From: Lobosporangium transversale
Lineage: Eukaryota; Mortierellomycota; Mortierellomycetes; Mortierellales; Mortierellaceae
Reading direction: 5' to 3'
Assembly (NCBI RefSeq): GCF_002105155.1
Contig: NW_019028983.1
Location: 1,004,273 to 1,068,272, forward strand
Length of the DNA stretch: 64,000 nucleotides
Positions 22,185 to 36,512 of this stretch are shown here, piece by piece. A program made the translations under genes and the position numbers. Under the pieces are notes generated by a model. That model ran no database searches. It was not told the origin of the DNA and worked only from the letters and a program-made list of their open reading frames with translations. How positions within the stretch are numbered: position 1 is the first letter of the stretch; every line of letters starts with the position of its first letter.

Positions 22185-24458
22185 ATGGGTGATGCTGGAT
22201 TCTTCAAGGTACTCTAGATGAAGAAAAAAAAAGATCCAGGAGACACAATGGAAAAAAGCAGAATGCTGAACAACCATCCCGATTCAGTGCATTGAAAAGA
22301 AATATGTTCCCCACCAATAAAAAGGCCGACATTAAAATTTTATAAACTCGGATTTTTCTTTTTCTTTTTCTTTTTTTAAAGGGCACGAGTGCTGAGCAGG
22401 ATGCACGGTTCAGCGACAAGCAAAAAAAATTGCTTCGCTCAATGCATTTTCCTCCGGAATTTAATCAAAAGGTGTGTATATTTACCAAGAACTACTTTGT
22501 AGCTAAATCAGAAGAATGCATTTTTATTTTTTATTTTTATTCTTTTATTACTATTAGCAACTAAGTGATTCTACTTTCTAATTTTTTTTTCTTCTTTTGT
22601 AAATAGATCGACATGAAAAAAGTTAATTTGAAAGTCATCAAGGGCTGGATGGCTCAACGTATCAATCAACTATTAGGGATCGAAGATGAAGTTGTTATAG
22701 AATACGCATTCGGGATGCTGGAAGAAGATGTATGACACGTAATTAAACACCTACAGAGCCTTTCTCAAAAAAAAAAAAAGAAAAAAAAAAAAAGGAATCG
22801 ATCCTCAGAGACTTGGAACAGAGGTAGAAATCTAAGGCTTCAAGAACTAAGCAAGCATTTCCGTTATTTTTTATCCGTCTACTCACAAAAAAAAAAAAAA
22901 AAAAAAAAAATTATAGTCTCCAGATCCCAAAACAATTCAGATCAACCTTCAAGGATTCCTGGATAAGAATTCACAGGTTTTTGTATTGGAGTTATGGAAG
23001 TTGTTGATTAGTGCACAAAACAGTCTTGGAGGTATTCCGCAACAATTTGTGGATCAGGCAAAAGAAGAGCTCCTGGCAGCCAAGGTAGATCTGATGTATC
23101 ATTATGCTTTAAAGAGGATGTATGTACATGTATCAAATATTTAAAAAAATTTGTTCTTACGATGTAACATTTCGCTATTCTTTTTATTTTTTTATTTTTA
23201 TTTTTTATTTTTTATGCTTTTCCTTTGAGAACAGCGTGCTAAAGAATTGGAACTTGCAAAGATCAAGGAACAGGAAGAAAAGGAGCGAGCAGTTGCAGAG
23301 GAAGTCAGGAAGAAAGCCCAGGCAATCCGTGAAGCTACAAGACCAACAGCATTATCACTCAGTAACGGGGTATGTTCTACACTCTATCCATCCCAATCTT
23401 TTTTTTTTTTAAAAAAAAAAATACTTATTTATTTCCTCCTTCAAACAAATCTTAATGCCGATTTCTATTTTTTCTTCATTTTTTGTGGAATCTCCTTGAT
23501 CCTTTATGAGCAGGATTCAACAAATATCAGGAAAGATTCACAAGAGGTAGTTCCTGAAACCCGTGACGATAAAAGAAGAGGACCAGACAGTAGGAGAGAT
23601 CATGATGCAAGGAGAGAGTATAGTAATAAGCGGGACTATGATCATGCTAGAAGGAGCAACAGACATGACCGATCCAGAAGCAGGGATGCACATGATGCTA
23701 GAAGGCACGATAGTAGGAAATACGATCGACACCGTGAACGGAGCTCGGATCGTCGCGATTATTATTCCCAAAGACAAGACGACCTCTATAGGAGTTCGCG
23801 TCGTCGCAGTCGTAGCCGTAGTCGCAGTCGTGGCCGTCGCAGAGGACATAGCAGAGAACGGCAAAGCCACAAGGAAGATTATGGAAGGGGTAGAGGTCAC
23901 GATCGCGATCGTGAGCACGATAGGGATTATGGAGCGTATCGTGATGACCAGAAACGAAGAAAGCTTCGTTCCACCAGTCGATCCAAAAGTCGAGGCCGCT
24001 CTAGAAGTGGTTCAAGAGCTCGAGGCCGAGAACGGACGAAAACCACGGCTGCACGATCTAGATCGAGGTCGAGAAGTCGAGGCTCAACAAAAAATATCGT
24101 GGGCGCTACCAAGAGTGCAAAGGATACAAAGGGCATAAAGCATGCAAAGGACATAAAGGACACAGAGAGCACAAAGGATGCAAAAGAAGATAAAGAAACT
24201 AGTGTATCCGAGCATGCAGAGGGTTCAGCAGATGTTGCCTCAAAATCCGCTGCTATTGACTCACATGCACTCGAAAATGAGTTGCGTGAAAAATTGCTTC
24301 GTGAGCGTGTGTTAAAGTCGGTGAAGAACAGAACTGCTGTCACTACAACAATGGCAACAACATCAGCAGATATTACACAGGACCGGGAAGGTGCACAAGA
24401 GAAGGAAAAAGACTCTGTTACGGACAACAGCAGTGCACAACCAGCCGAAGGCACATAG
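22185..24458 (+). CDS. SRRM1: SRRM1/SRm160-type splicing coactivator (PWI domain plus RS domain)
   Basis: Six exons: 22185-22208, 22382-22471, 22607-22729, 22917-23084, 23235-23369 and 23514-24458, all phase 0, giving 494 residues. The opening MGDAGFFK / GTSAEQDARFSDKQKKLL matches animal SRRM1 closely. The PWI fold follows at about residues 38-130 (IDMKKVNLKVIKGWMAQRI, GIEDEVVIEYAFGMLEE, IQINLQGFLDKN); the name-giving Pro-Trp-Ile is Gly-Trp-Met here. A Lys/Glu-rich helix leads to an Arg/Asp/Ser region (about 200-340) with RSRSRSRGR-type dipeptides, then a Lys/Asp/Thr tail. The animal protein binds nucleic acid through PWI and bridges SR proteins and snRNPs in the nucleus. The short first exon of 24 nt carries the start. 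Intron 5 (23370-23513) is 144 nt with no in-frame stop. Confidence 0.93.
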
Positions 24459-25615
<1,157 letters not shown>

Positions 25616-28600
25616 CTAATTATCAACATCATCCATAGTCACTCGACCTTCCCACAAATCATGAAGTCCTAACATCTCAATCTTCTTGGCATGGAATTCC
25701 GCTACTGTTAAGAGCCCTGTCTCCAGTGCTGTGGTCAGTGAATGCACGATAGGCGGAATGTCTTCCTTCTTAAACCCCAAGTGACCAAGCGGCAATGGGG
25801 TGTTGGGCAACACATCCAGAGCTGGCTTGAACACAATTTGCTCACGTGCTTGGAACGTTAATTGCTGCTGCTGCTGCCATTGTTCCTGCTGTTGCATCAG
25901 CTGCACCTGTGGTTCTTCCTGCTCCGCTACCCTGGCCGCGGTGAATCCGGTCGAGACCTTAGAATCTTTTGAGTTATCGTGTGAATAGGATGGTACTGCA
26001 GCCGTCATTGATGCATCAGCAGGGCTGCTCTCAAGAACAACAGTTTCTGTTAAGGCAGCTGTGCCTGTTGCCAGCTCATTTTTCAAGCTGGACAGTTCAT
26101 GAGAAATAGAAGAAAGTGGCATATCTTCATTAATCCCTGCAATGTCCGGGCCAGAGCGTGATGATGCTGTAGCCAGGAGTTCAGCTGAAGTTGTTGCATT
26201 GCTCGAGGTCTGGTTGGTATCCACATCTGTGCTCTTGTCCTTGGCAGCCGCATTAGTATCAGGAATATTGACTGGGTAAGTTCGAAACCTCAGTTCTTCC
26301 AAGAATCTCTCCACGTTCTTTTCGACGCCTCTGAACAATCGATAATCTGTGGCGATGTCAATTAATCCTGAAAACTGAGTCTTGCAGATATGTTCAACGA
26401 CATGACTATGAAGAGCCTGCCATGATTCCATGATTTGACTGGTCGTTGGAAGCTTTGCAATCGTGGTTGAGTTTGGATTACGCATACGGTCGAACCACTG
26501 CTCCAATGTGAATGAATTGGCGGTTTTCTGATCCAGCATCTGGATTGTGTATCTGTGGAGGGCCAGAACGCCCAGATTAATAGTCGTCAATCGATGGATG
26601 ATTGGCTTCTCTACTTCTGAATAGGTCAGATACCGGTCTAGCCTTAACTTCACGCCCTGGATACTGGCATGCGTACACTCCTTATCCGATAGCAAGTAAG
26701 GGAAGAAAGACATATTCAAGTCACCGACAGAAATTTGAATTAAACCAACAGCGTTCCATGATGCTAGTATTTGGTCCTTGAGATGATGGCCAGAACTAGT
26801 GGATGGGTGAAGTTCAGTAGTGCTACTTGGCTGAGGAGTAGATACGGATGGTGGAGGTTTTTTGAGCTCTTCCTTGGCAGCTGTAACTTTTTGGTTCATT
26901 GTGCTTTCCAATCGGGACATCACAGTCTTGAACACAGACACAGTCTTGGCTCCCGTCAATAGCCGAAGCCCCTGGAAATGTGCAATGATAGCCTGCGAGA
27001 CATCTCTATCGAGGTCAGAGCCGTTCCAATGATCCTGCATCACTAGCCTAGCAGGCTCAACTGCCATCATTAAAAACCTTTTGTTGTCGTAGGAGAGCAT
27101 AGAGGTCATCCGTTTCGTTTCCAAGACGATCTCCATGATTGAGCATGGGAAAATTGGATACCGGTGGACCTTTGATAATGTTTCGATGGTGATACCTTCC
27201 ATCACAAGGTATCCCTCAAGCCACCCACGCCCTATAGGTAAGAATTGGATATCGAGCGGCCCTGTTGAGATGGAGGCTGCTCGTGGATGGAAAGGTCGCA
27301 GTTTCGTTCGGAGCCGAGCCTCGTCCAGCTTGAAATCCATCTTGCCGATCTGCGATCCAAGGTCCCCTGTGATCCGCATTTGCTGCAGTCGCATTGCTAC
27401 AAAAACATTGTAACCAAGGAAGCTCGATTCCCGTTTTCCACTAAATGGAATAGCGCCTGATCCAGGAGTACCTGCAGTTTCATTATGACTACCATGGCTT
27501 TGGGGTGGTTGTGATGCACCTAATGCGGCTTCAAACCCCTGTGTACTAGAGGCAGATCGGCTGACAGTCAATCCATCACGGATCAAATAGTTTGCCTGGT
27601 CCATCCATATCATCTTCATCAGTACAAGGATCTCTGCTTGCCGCAGATCAAACTCAGTCAAAATTTGCCTAAAATCAACAGTGACAGATAAAGTCTTCTT
27701 GCTGACTGGGGCTTGCCTTCGGGTTTCCGCAACCGCATTGAAAATCATTCCTTTAGTCCCGACCTTGAAGCCTTTATCCTGCGAGAAGATATGGTGTGTA
27801 TCCGAAGACGCGCCACCAAATGTTCCGGCTATAGTGGTCGATGTGTTACCAACCTTGTCAGAATTGTAACTCATCAAAATATTGCCTTGCTCAAAAGTCA
27901 AGACTGACATGACCTTGGCCATTGGCTGACAATTAAATTCAATCTTTGTCCTTTCAAGGAACAAGTAGCAGGTCACAACTAGTTCATGTCTCTTGGTTGC
28001 CACCTGTTGAACAACAGCGGGGCCACTTGGGGTATCTACTTGCTCAATTGGCAAGGCGACCGGAGCAAGTGCTAACTTGTCCTCTATCTCTCCAACCACT
28101 GATGTAGTGGCAGAGGCTGCAATAGGGATAACTACTTCGGGCTCCGAATACTGACGCTGTCTCCTAATCCCGATTTTGAGGCCAGACACAATGTCTTGGA
28201 AAAACGGAACCAAGGATGGATAGAATGTGTTCTCGCATGAGTGGATGTTCACCTCTGCATGAATCCTTGGCGGCCCCACTGCTTCTAGCTCTGTCACATT
28301 ATCACCTAAGGGGATACGAAGGCTCGTCCAAAGTGATAGGCCAGGAATGATGAAGCGGTCTACACCAGAGACTTCTGCCCCTACTTGCGCAAAATTAGCC
28401 TCAGATTCCATGAATTTGGAAGCCTTGGGCATCTTTGAGATGTAGCTTTTCGGGTAAAATCTACAGACGCTTTTACTACACTCGAATGTGTTCTCGATCT
28501 TCCAGATGACGGTGCCGGAGGATTGAGTTGACGCAGATAGGATTTCATTTTTTGGTGTAGATGAGGAACCTGAAGAGGGTGGAAGTCCATCTGCCCTTGA

Positions 28601-31600
28601 TGAAAGCGGGGTTGATGTAGCCTGGTCAACAGCTAAAGACGTGACAAGAACTTTGCTATTGTCGTAGACATCACTTATAGTGTTGATGTACCGTACAATA
28701 TTGGGATCAATATCCAGCTCAAATCCTGAGACAGTTGCTTTGGATGAAATCTTTTGATGTCTTGCTGACTCTTTGTTCGCCTCAACCTGACAAGAGATAT
28801 TTGGGAACAGTAATCGATTCATCTTGGGGTGACTCTTTGATCTGAAATGATCATCCTTGCTCTGATCGAATCTGGGTACGAACTGGGCACAAAGATGACT
28901 CAATGTTCCAGAAGAAGTCTCGCCACTCTTGGTCAACATAGCGATAGATGTCGCAGAGACTAAAAATGCCTCAACAAGCCTTTCACTTCTATCCATAATA
29001 TCCTCGCGTCTATCGAGCGGAATCGCAACAGCTACATCATCAATCTTTAAGAAAATCTCCGTCAACTCCAGCATCGAACGTGTATTGTCCTTGTAAGCTG
29101 GCACATCAACGTCAAGAGACTTCATAATTCTTTTGGTGTTATCCGCCAGCTTGGCCATATCAGCTGCTCTCAACTCTTTGCGTCGCTCGAGCTCATGGGT
29201 ATAGTACGAATAGAGCCCAATAATCCTGCTGACGGACTGGGGCTGCATCAGTGCATGAATCTTCAAAAAGCTTACATAAAACGAACTAACAGAGGTCTGG
29301 GCGAACCGATCTTTGTCTGAGACATTAGGGCTAAAATTCTGAATGTTCAAGTTGATAGTGATATATGCCTGACGGAGCTTTCGTGCTTGAATATCTTCGG
29401 CCCGAGTCCCCATGCGGATGTTTCCAACGTGATGACTCAAAGAAAGAGTTATACTCTGAGCATACAGGCGCCATGCAAGCTTGTTCTTGGCCATCTCAGC
29501 CTTGAAAGAGGCAACTGGCACGGGGTTGGGATTATTAGTGATAATGCCTTTGAGTGAATCTGACTCGAAATACAGAATGGCGGAAGGGCTGACGGCTGCA
29601 ATACTCAATCCTACTAATGAAACTTTAACGGAATATAGCAAGCCTGGATCCGTCTGCTCTGCGTGTGTTATCACCGGTGCTGCTGGTGTCGTAGTCGCGG
29701 GAGCAGCTTTAGAGTCTTTGGCAAAAATGTCCACCAGATCGTTCACTTCCGCACCAAGGAGCGACTGAGCTGTTAACATATGATCAAGCATATTGACATT
29801 CAGTGTCATTTCCACAAAGTCAAAAGAGACAGATGACTCTAGCTTTTTAGGATATCGTGCGCCGCGCGCAAGCGCACCAATAGATGATCGCCTGGTACGT
29901 GCAGGAGAGGCCGAGTCGATGACATTCATGACACTTCCAGAAGCTCGAATCACTGGTAATGAGAAGTTAGCAGCGTGCTTATCTTCTTGAAGTCTTGATT
30001 TGCTGCTGTTCTTGGTCTTTGGTTGATTTGCAATAAAATCAACAGATTGACGTAAAAGCTGGGCTGTATATGTAAGTTGAGGAACAGAGAATGGTAATCC
30101 AGGTGGTACATCATGGAGCATGATCATTAGGTCGCCGGCCTCATATTGGAATAACAAAGACGGCAACATGTGTAATTCGAGGGTCAGTGCCTTGAGAACG
30201 ATCTGGACCTTGAGCTCACGAGGAATTGAAGGGGTCACGACCTTAGGTTGTTGCTTCCGATCGGCCTCCCATTCATCCATGACGCCTTGGAATAGGAAAT
30301 CGAAACTCTTCATGTTTTCCTCGCGCCAATCCTTTGCAAACATATACAGCGTCAGAATGCTTCGAGGTAAAGCAACGTTAACTTGTTTAAATGTTACTAA
30401 AAGATTGATGACTTCTCGCGGTACGCTGGCCTTTGTCTGTTTCGGTCGTCTTGCGGGAGTAAGCTGACTCAATGTCGCCTCAGAATTGATTCCAACGATG
30501 CCAAAAGTCAGCAGCTCTTTACTTGGTGCAATGGAGGTACTGTCTTTGGAATAGACGCGCTCTTTAAGTGACGAATTGATACTGCTGATGTTTGTGGCCA
30601 AAGAAGCAATAAGCTTATTAAACCCAGACCTGCCTGCAGACGGTCCGTCTGGGTTGGATCCTGAGCTTTTTGCCACTGAAATACCTTCAATATCTTGCTT
30701 TGGGAATGTTCTTTGTTTAGCGAAGTTCAGAGCAGATACTTGAATCTGTGAGAAGATCACTTGGGCAGATAGATTATGTGCCGTTAGGGTGATGCGTATG
30801 GTCTCAATGACTGCCATACCATTAAAAACAACGTCAAACCGATCCAATATTTCCATAAGGGTTGGGCCATTTTCTACAGCAGGTACCATAGTCGTTTCTC
30901 GATTCAATTGTAAAGATTGGCGTGGTGATGAAGGATCTATTGGCGAAAGGCAAAAGAACACCGCGTTAATACTATCTGGAAGGTAAGGGATCTTAGTAAG
31001 AGAAGATTTAAATATAACACTACAGCGATCACCTACGTTCCATGGATTTCCGTGCTTCCGCCGGACGCTTGTCGGCACTCGACTCGAGAATCTTATTAAA
31101 CTGGGGCCTAAAGATGCGCTCAATCCTTAGAATATGTCTTGTGAAGGCAATAACCACAGGATTCACATCGATCTCTGCATTCTTGAAACCTGTCTTGACA
31201 GCGATATCCAAAAAACCGGTGGTGAGTCTATTGGTCTCCGTGATAGAGGCTCCTGGGTACAGTTCAGATTGGGACAGAACGTCCGGTTTGTATCTCGACT
31301 CAAAGTTGAATTCTAGGCCAGCGATTTGCATCCTGTTCTCCATTTGTTCATCGTATATTGCTGCTTCAATTTCACCCAGATTAAGCTGGATTGAGTTGGC
31401 AGAGTATCTAAGCATCTCATATACCCATGATTCCTTAGGCATGGATGTGCCATCTGGCTCTGTTAGGCGCTTCCTCTCAAAAACATCTGAAAACAGACGA
31501 CATTTCCGAAGATCATCCATCTCCCAGCTTCTCCAGTTGGAGAATACGGCAATGACAATATCATACATTGTGTCGGTGCTAAATGATTCGAGTTCAGGCT

Positions 31601-32883
31601 TCTTCAATGCGTCTTGCAAGGTTTGCGCGATCTCAGATGGCATTAAGCGCATACAGTGTCTAATATGAGCCAATAACTTCCAACCATCATCCTCACGGTG
31701 ATGGAAAGTCCCAATTCGCAATGTTGTAGACGGTCGTGTCAAGAAGACAGGATCTGTGTTGACTTCCTTTTGCGCTGAAAACCGAGCGATTTCAGAGAAA
31801 AGTGTTTGAAGCTGCTTAGACCGACGGAGTTGGAACCGATTAAGAATTGTCTTAAGGTCTTTCATAAATGTAAGCCAAGAGCATATCGATCCAGCAACAA
31901 TCTCTGCGGACTGATTGATGAATAGTACAGAGAGCTTCTCCAGATTTGCATAAAGATAGTTGGGGTTTGATGAACGGACTAATCGCAACTTGAACTGCTC
32001 AAATGATATATCGGCAATGACCGGCTCCTTCAGGTACGAAAGATGATTAATACCAAGGCGTGAGAATTGGTGGCGAGCGTCTGGAATACCAAAGATTCGG
32101 ACAGTGGATGCAGAGACAAATCTTGCATTCAGCTTGAATTTTGAAAAATCAACGTTGGCTCTCGACTCCACTACTTTAAACGAGGCTATATGTATCTTCC
32201 CTGGAACAAACTTTTCAAATTCTTCATCTTCATATTTCACGGCTGCAATAATTGCAGCATCATCCAGTACAATATCTATGGCACAGAGATTTGCACCAGA
32301 GAGCTCGTACCGTGTTTTGATCATGCTGATATCATCACTGATATGGATCGCATCAGGCATCATCACATCCTGAATGAATCGTAAATGTATGCGAGGTATG
32401 CTGATAACAAATTGCTGAGAGTGTAGCTTACTCGGCAGCATGCGAGCTAAGAGTTCTACATATTCCATTTGAGTGACATCAAGCATCGTTTCCAAGTCCC
32501 ATTCCTAAGCATGAAAAACATATCATATTAGTCTCCAGCACATTTCCCTTTGGGTAATGTCTATTCAGGCTCCTGTTAACTCTACCTCAGCATTGATAGC
32601 CTCCAGGAATTCTTGAATAATCTTGAGAAGAATTGGTGTGAGTAATATTTTGACATCCTGCGTGGCTTCAATGATAATAGTTGTGCGTCTTTCATCCGAA
32701 TTGGCACTACCCTTTGGCTGGGCGGATGAAATTCCACACTCATGCATATCTTTGGTCCCAAATATCTCGTCAAAATTGGCACGTGGATGGTGTCGGGGAA
32801 TGTCTTCTAAAATTTCGCCCATCTATTGTCGCGATTATAGAAATAGATCATTAAATAATTATCTGAATGCCTCTTGTACTTAG

Positions 32884-32916
<33 letters not shown>

Positions 32917-35900
32917 TGACATAAAACACATACTTGTGCTTGAGAAAACATCACTCTGGGAGGCGGAAGATATGGATTACGATAATTGGCAAATCGTGTA
33001 CTTGAGACAGCATACCTTTTGAGGTAGGTACTGTATGGGATAGATCTTGCAGGAGCAGCAGGCTGATTCTGGTACTCAGGCTCTTCGGGATCTATATCAG
33101 AGGAATATGTTAACATTATGCACTACACGGTTAATGATTTATGTGGCAACCTTGCTTTAGTCAATTTATAATCTAAGGTACCTTGAGGTATCTTTGGGTA
33201 CTCATATTCATGGTCAGCACTCTCTTCATCACTGGAATAATGAATTTCCAGGTCATCTGAATCGATATCAAGCCAGCTGTCAATATTCGAATCCTGAGAA
33301 CTTGTCTCACTCTCTTCGTCGCTTTCGACCGATGTGCCAATTGAGAATGAGGAGGAGGTGGCTCTATTGATTGCAGTCGAGTATTAGATATAACAATACA
33401 AAGAATAAGACAATCCTTTTCAAACCTCTGGCGTATAAAATAATATATTTACCTCCGAATGGATTGTTGTCGACTCCGCTCTTGTGAGCCTATACTCGAT
33501 GCATACTCGATCATGGATCCATTTTCATTCGAAAATTCTATTGATCCATTACTGCTAGCGATCTCCCCTCTCATCGCTGCAATGGAGATAAGAGATGAAG
33601 CATTAGGTATTTCTTGTGAAGTTTATCTCACATTAATCGCACATAAAGAAGCAAAAATATTACCGGTTGGGTCTGAAGTAAGTGGCGGAACGTAGATCGT
33701 TCCGAAGTGATTGCCTTTGAGATTGGGGTTCGGAACTAAAAAAAAAAAAAAAAAAAAAAAAGTATAGGAGTGAGACTTGATATTGCTCGTCCTCAAAAAC
33801 ACTTCATGCAATTCAATCCAAATTACCAGGTGGTGCATAGCCTTTTCTGGTATAGATATAGGGGCAGCGTAATGTCTCCCGATCTTGCTCCTGCACAAAG
33901 GCCTGTTGCTTCTCACGCCTTTCTTTCCAGTCACCTGAGCCAATGTACACTGTAACATCAAATGCACAATTCAAACTAGCGATTTCCACCCAAGGGGCTT
34001 GATCATTGTAAAACTAGAAAAAATCTTGTTAGGTTTTTTTTTTTTTTTTTTAATAATAATAATAAAAAACCCACGCACAAGTGAAATCACGTATATCCAA
34101 TATTAGACTTACTGGCTCTGTGTCGCCCATTTGCTCAACCTTGTTGGCTTCTGTTAAAGCCATCGAACGGATGAGCAATGATTGCATCTTAAGAACCACG
34201 CGGCCTAGATATCTTTCATTGATGACATCGTCAAAGTGCACGATAATTCCATCCTTCAAAAGGACTTGACTTACGACGTCTCCGCCCCAGATGGAGACAT
34301 CTACCTCTTTCACACTCAAATCGACAAATGTGATATCGGGAGGTATCACAGTCGCATATTCTGGTGGAAAAGCGTTATCGCCATCCTTCAGATTATAAGC
34401 GAATGCTTTGGCGAACGATGACACACCCAATAGAAAAGATGGTTTGATTTGACCATAAATTGTTCCAATGTCCAGTTTCCAATTAGCTACGTATGTTGTA
34501 GTCTTAGGTAATGGGCCGAATAGTCGGTGAGCATAGACCGAAATACCTATAGCCAGAAGTAAGATTTAAGAAATATAACCACAGAATCCAACTTATTAAA
34601 CCTCAACGGATAAACTCCCGCTGTCTTACCATCAACAAATAGATAATTCAGATCCCCGCCTCGTGCAGGCTTCCCAGTAGGAATACCGACATCTTTGACT
34701 TTCCTACTCCACGTCAATGGGCTGACACTCACATGCATGTCTATTTGAATAATACGCTTTCAATATTAATAAACTAACCCATACATATTCTCAGGCACAT
34801 AAACCTGCATTCAATCTAGTCATACCCATATAAACATCCAAGTTCCTCATATCCAGTTGCAGTTCTGCGCATGTTATTTCAGAGTAAGTATCCGAGCTGT
34901 ACAGGTTCTCTGGAAGGACTAGTGTCGTGTCCGTGGTGACAAAGTGAACATAAACTTCAAATGGGTCACTAGGGGGCTGAAATAACCATGGATATATTTA
35001 CGTGTCAAATGTAAAGCTTACTCAGTTTGATTTAAAGAGTTTCAATATATTTTTACAGCATTATTACCTTAGCGCTTGCCTGCTTGCGCTCATCCATCTC
35101 AGTCCCCACAGCATTGTTTCGTTTGTTGCGGTATTCCTCCATCGTAACAAAATTGATGTATAACCCAGCATAGTTGTCCATTAAAATCAAGACATAGCGG
35201 ATCACGTTGCCAAACAACTTAATCGTTACTCCATGGCCCTATGAAATGCAACAAAAGGGAGGAGAGAGGTTATCAGAATATACTGAAGTATCGCAGTTAT
35301 TTGAGTGATGAAGCCACTAAGCTTGAGAAATGATAAACAATACCTTGACTTCCAGATTGAGGGATTCCAGATGAGCAAGATCGACGAAATCATAGTACTC
35401 GTATGTACCTTTGATGGCGACAGATGGAATAGTCGCAAAGTTTCTGGACTCTGGAGTGGAAAATACGCCCAGAGTATGAGATTGAGGAAGTTTGATCTCT
35501 AATCCTCCGTTGCGGATCTATAACAGAAATAAAACACAGAACTTAGTTTTAGAATGGTTTTAAATTATTCAGTCATCTATCCTATGAAACTAAATTTACC
35601 TCCACCTCGAATGCAATTGCTGTGATTTCAGGATTATATTGGACAAACGGCAGAACGACCTTGCAATCCAATGCCTGTCCAGACGCGATAATGAAGGCTA
35701 AAGGAGCAAGAGTAGTTTGTAACTAAATCGATCAACAGAGATTTTTTTTTTTTTTTTTTTTTTTTCCAACTTCTTGGGATTACAAAAATGTATTAAAATT
35801 TTATATCCTTTGTACCGTTATCATCAATTTCAGTAGGCTCGTTAATGATGTTGTGCTCGTTCACATAGGTGTACAGCTGAAAGTTTGGCAGTTTGATGTC

Positions 35901-36478
35901 AAACACATATTTGAATGGAACAAAATGAGCCATATCGACAGATGGCCCTGATGTCCAGTCTTTGCTTAGATCCTGAATCAGCGTGATATGATCCCGAAGA
36001 AGAAATATTTTAGCGCTATCCAATGTGAGTTCAAAGTCCCAGTCTCTTTGTGCATTCCAAACTAATGGGTTCTGGAGTTGACATGCCACCTAGAAGATAA
36101 TTATGCACGTTTGTGCTAGTTAATTACTGTAAACTAAAGAGGCCATGACCGCAGATCTAACATACTGATCTTACAACCCTCAGTTTACCTTTAGTTCCTT
36201 AAGATCGATAACAGGCGCATAATTCACGCTGGAAGTAACAGTCAATTTTTGAAGTTCAACTAAAACAACATTTTTATAACCATCGGCCCCATAGATCATG
36301 GGGATATCAACTGAAATCATGGACCCATTATCCGCTTTCAATTCCAACCATCCAAAGGGCCTCATTGACTTTCCCCCTTGTACAATTTGGAACTCTGGGT
36401 CATTATATTTCCAATCCTGTATAAAAAAAAATAAAAAATAATAATAAAAAAAAAAAAGGGCTTAACATTTAATTCATC

Positions 36479-36512
<34 letters not shown>

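Noticed and set aside
23563-24138. A 191-codon frame overlapping the SRRM1-like last exon
   Set aside because: It is the shifted frame of the Arg/Ser repeat region; the other frame continues the PWI protein.
33827-33935. A GTGACT donor inside the Csf1-like exon 34013-33827
   Set aside because: Reading through gives GDWKERREKQQAFVQEQD, which fits the expected protein; the real donor is downstream at 33826.
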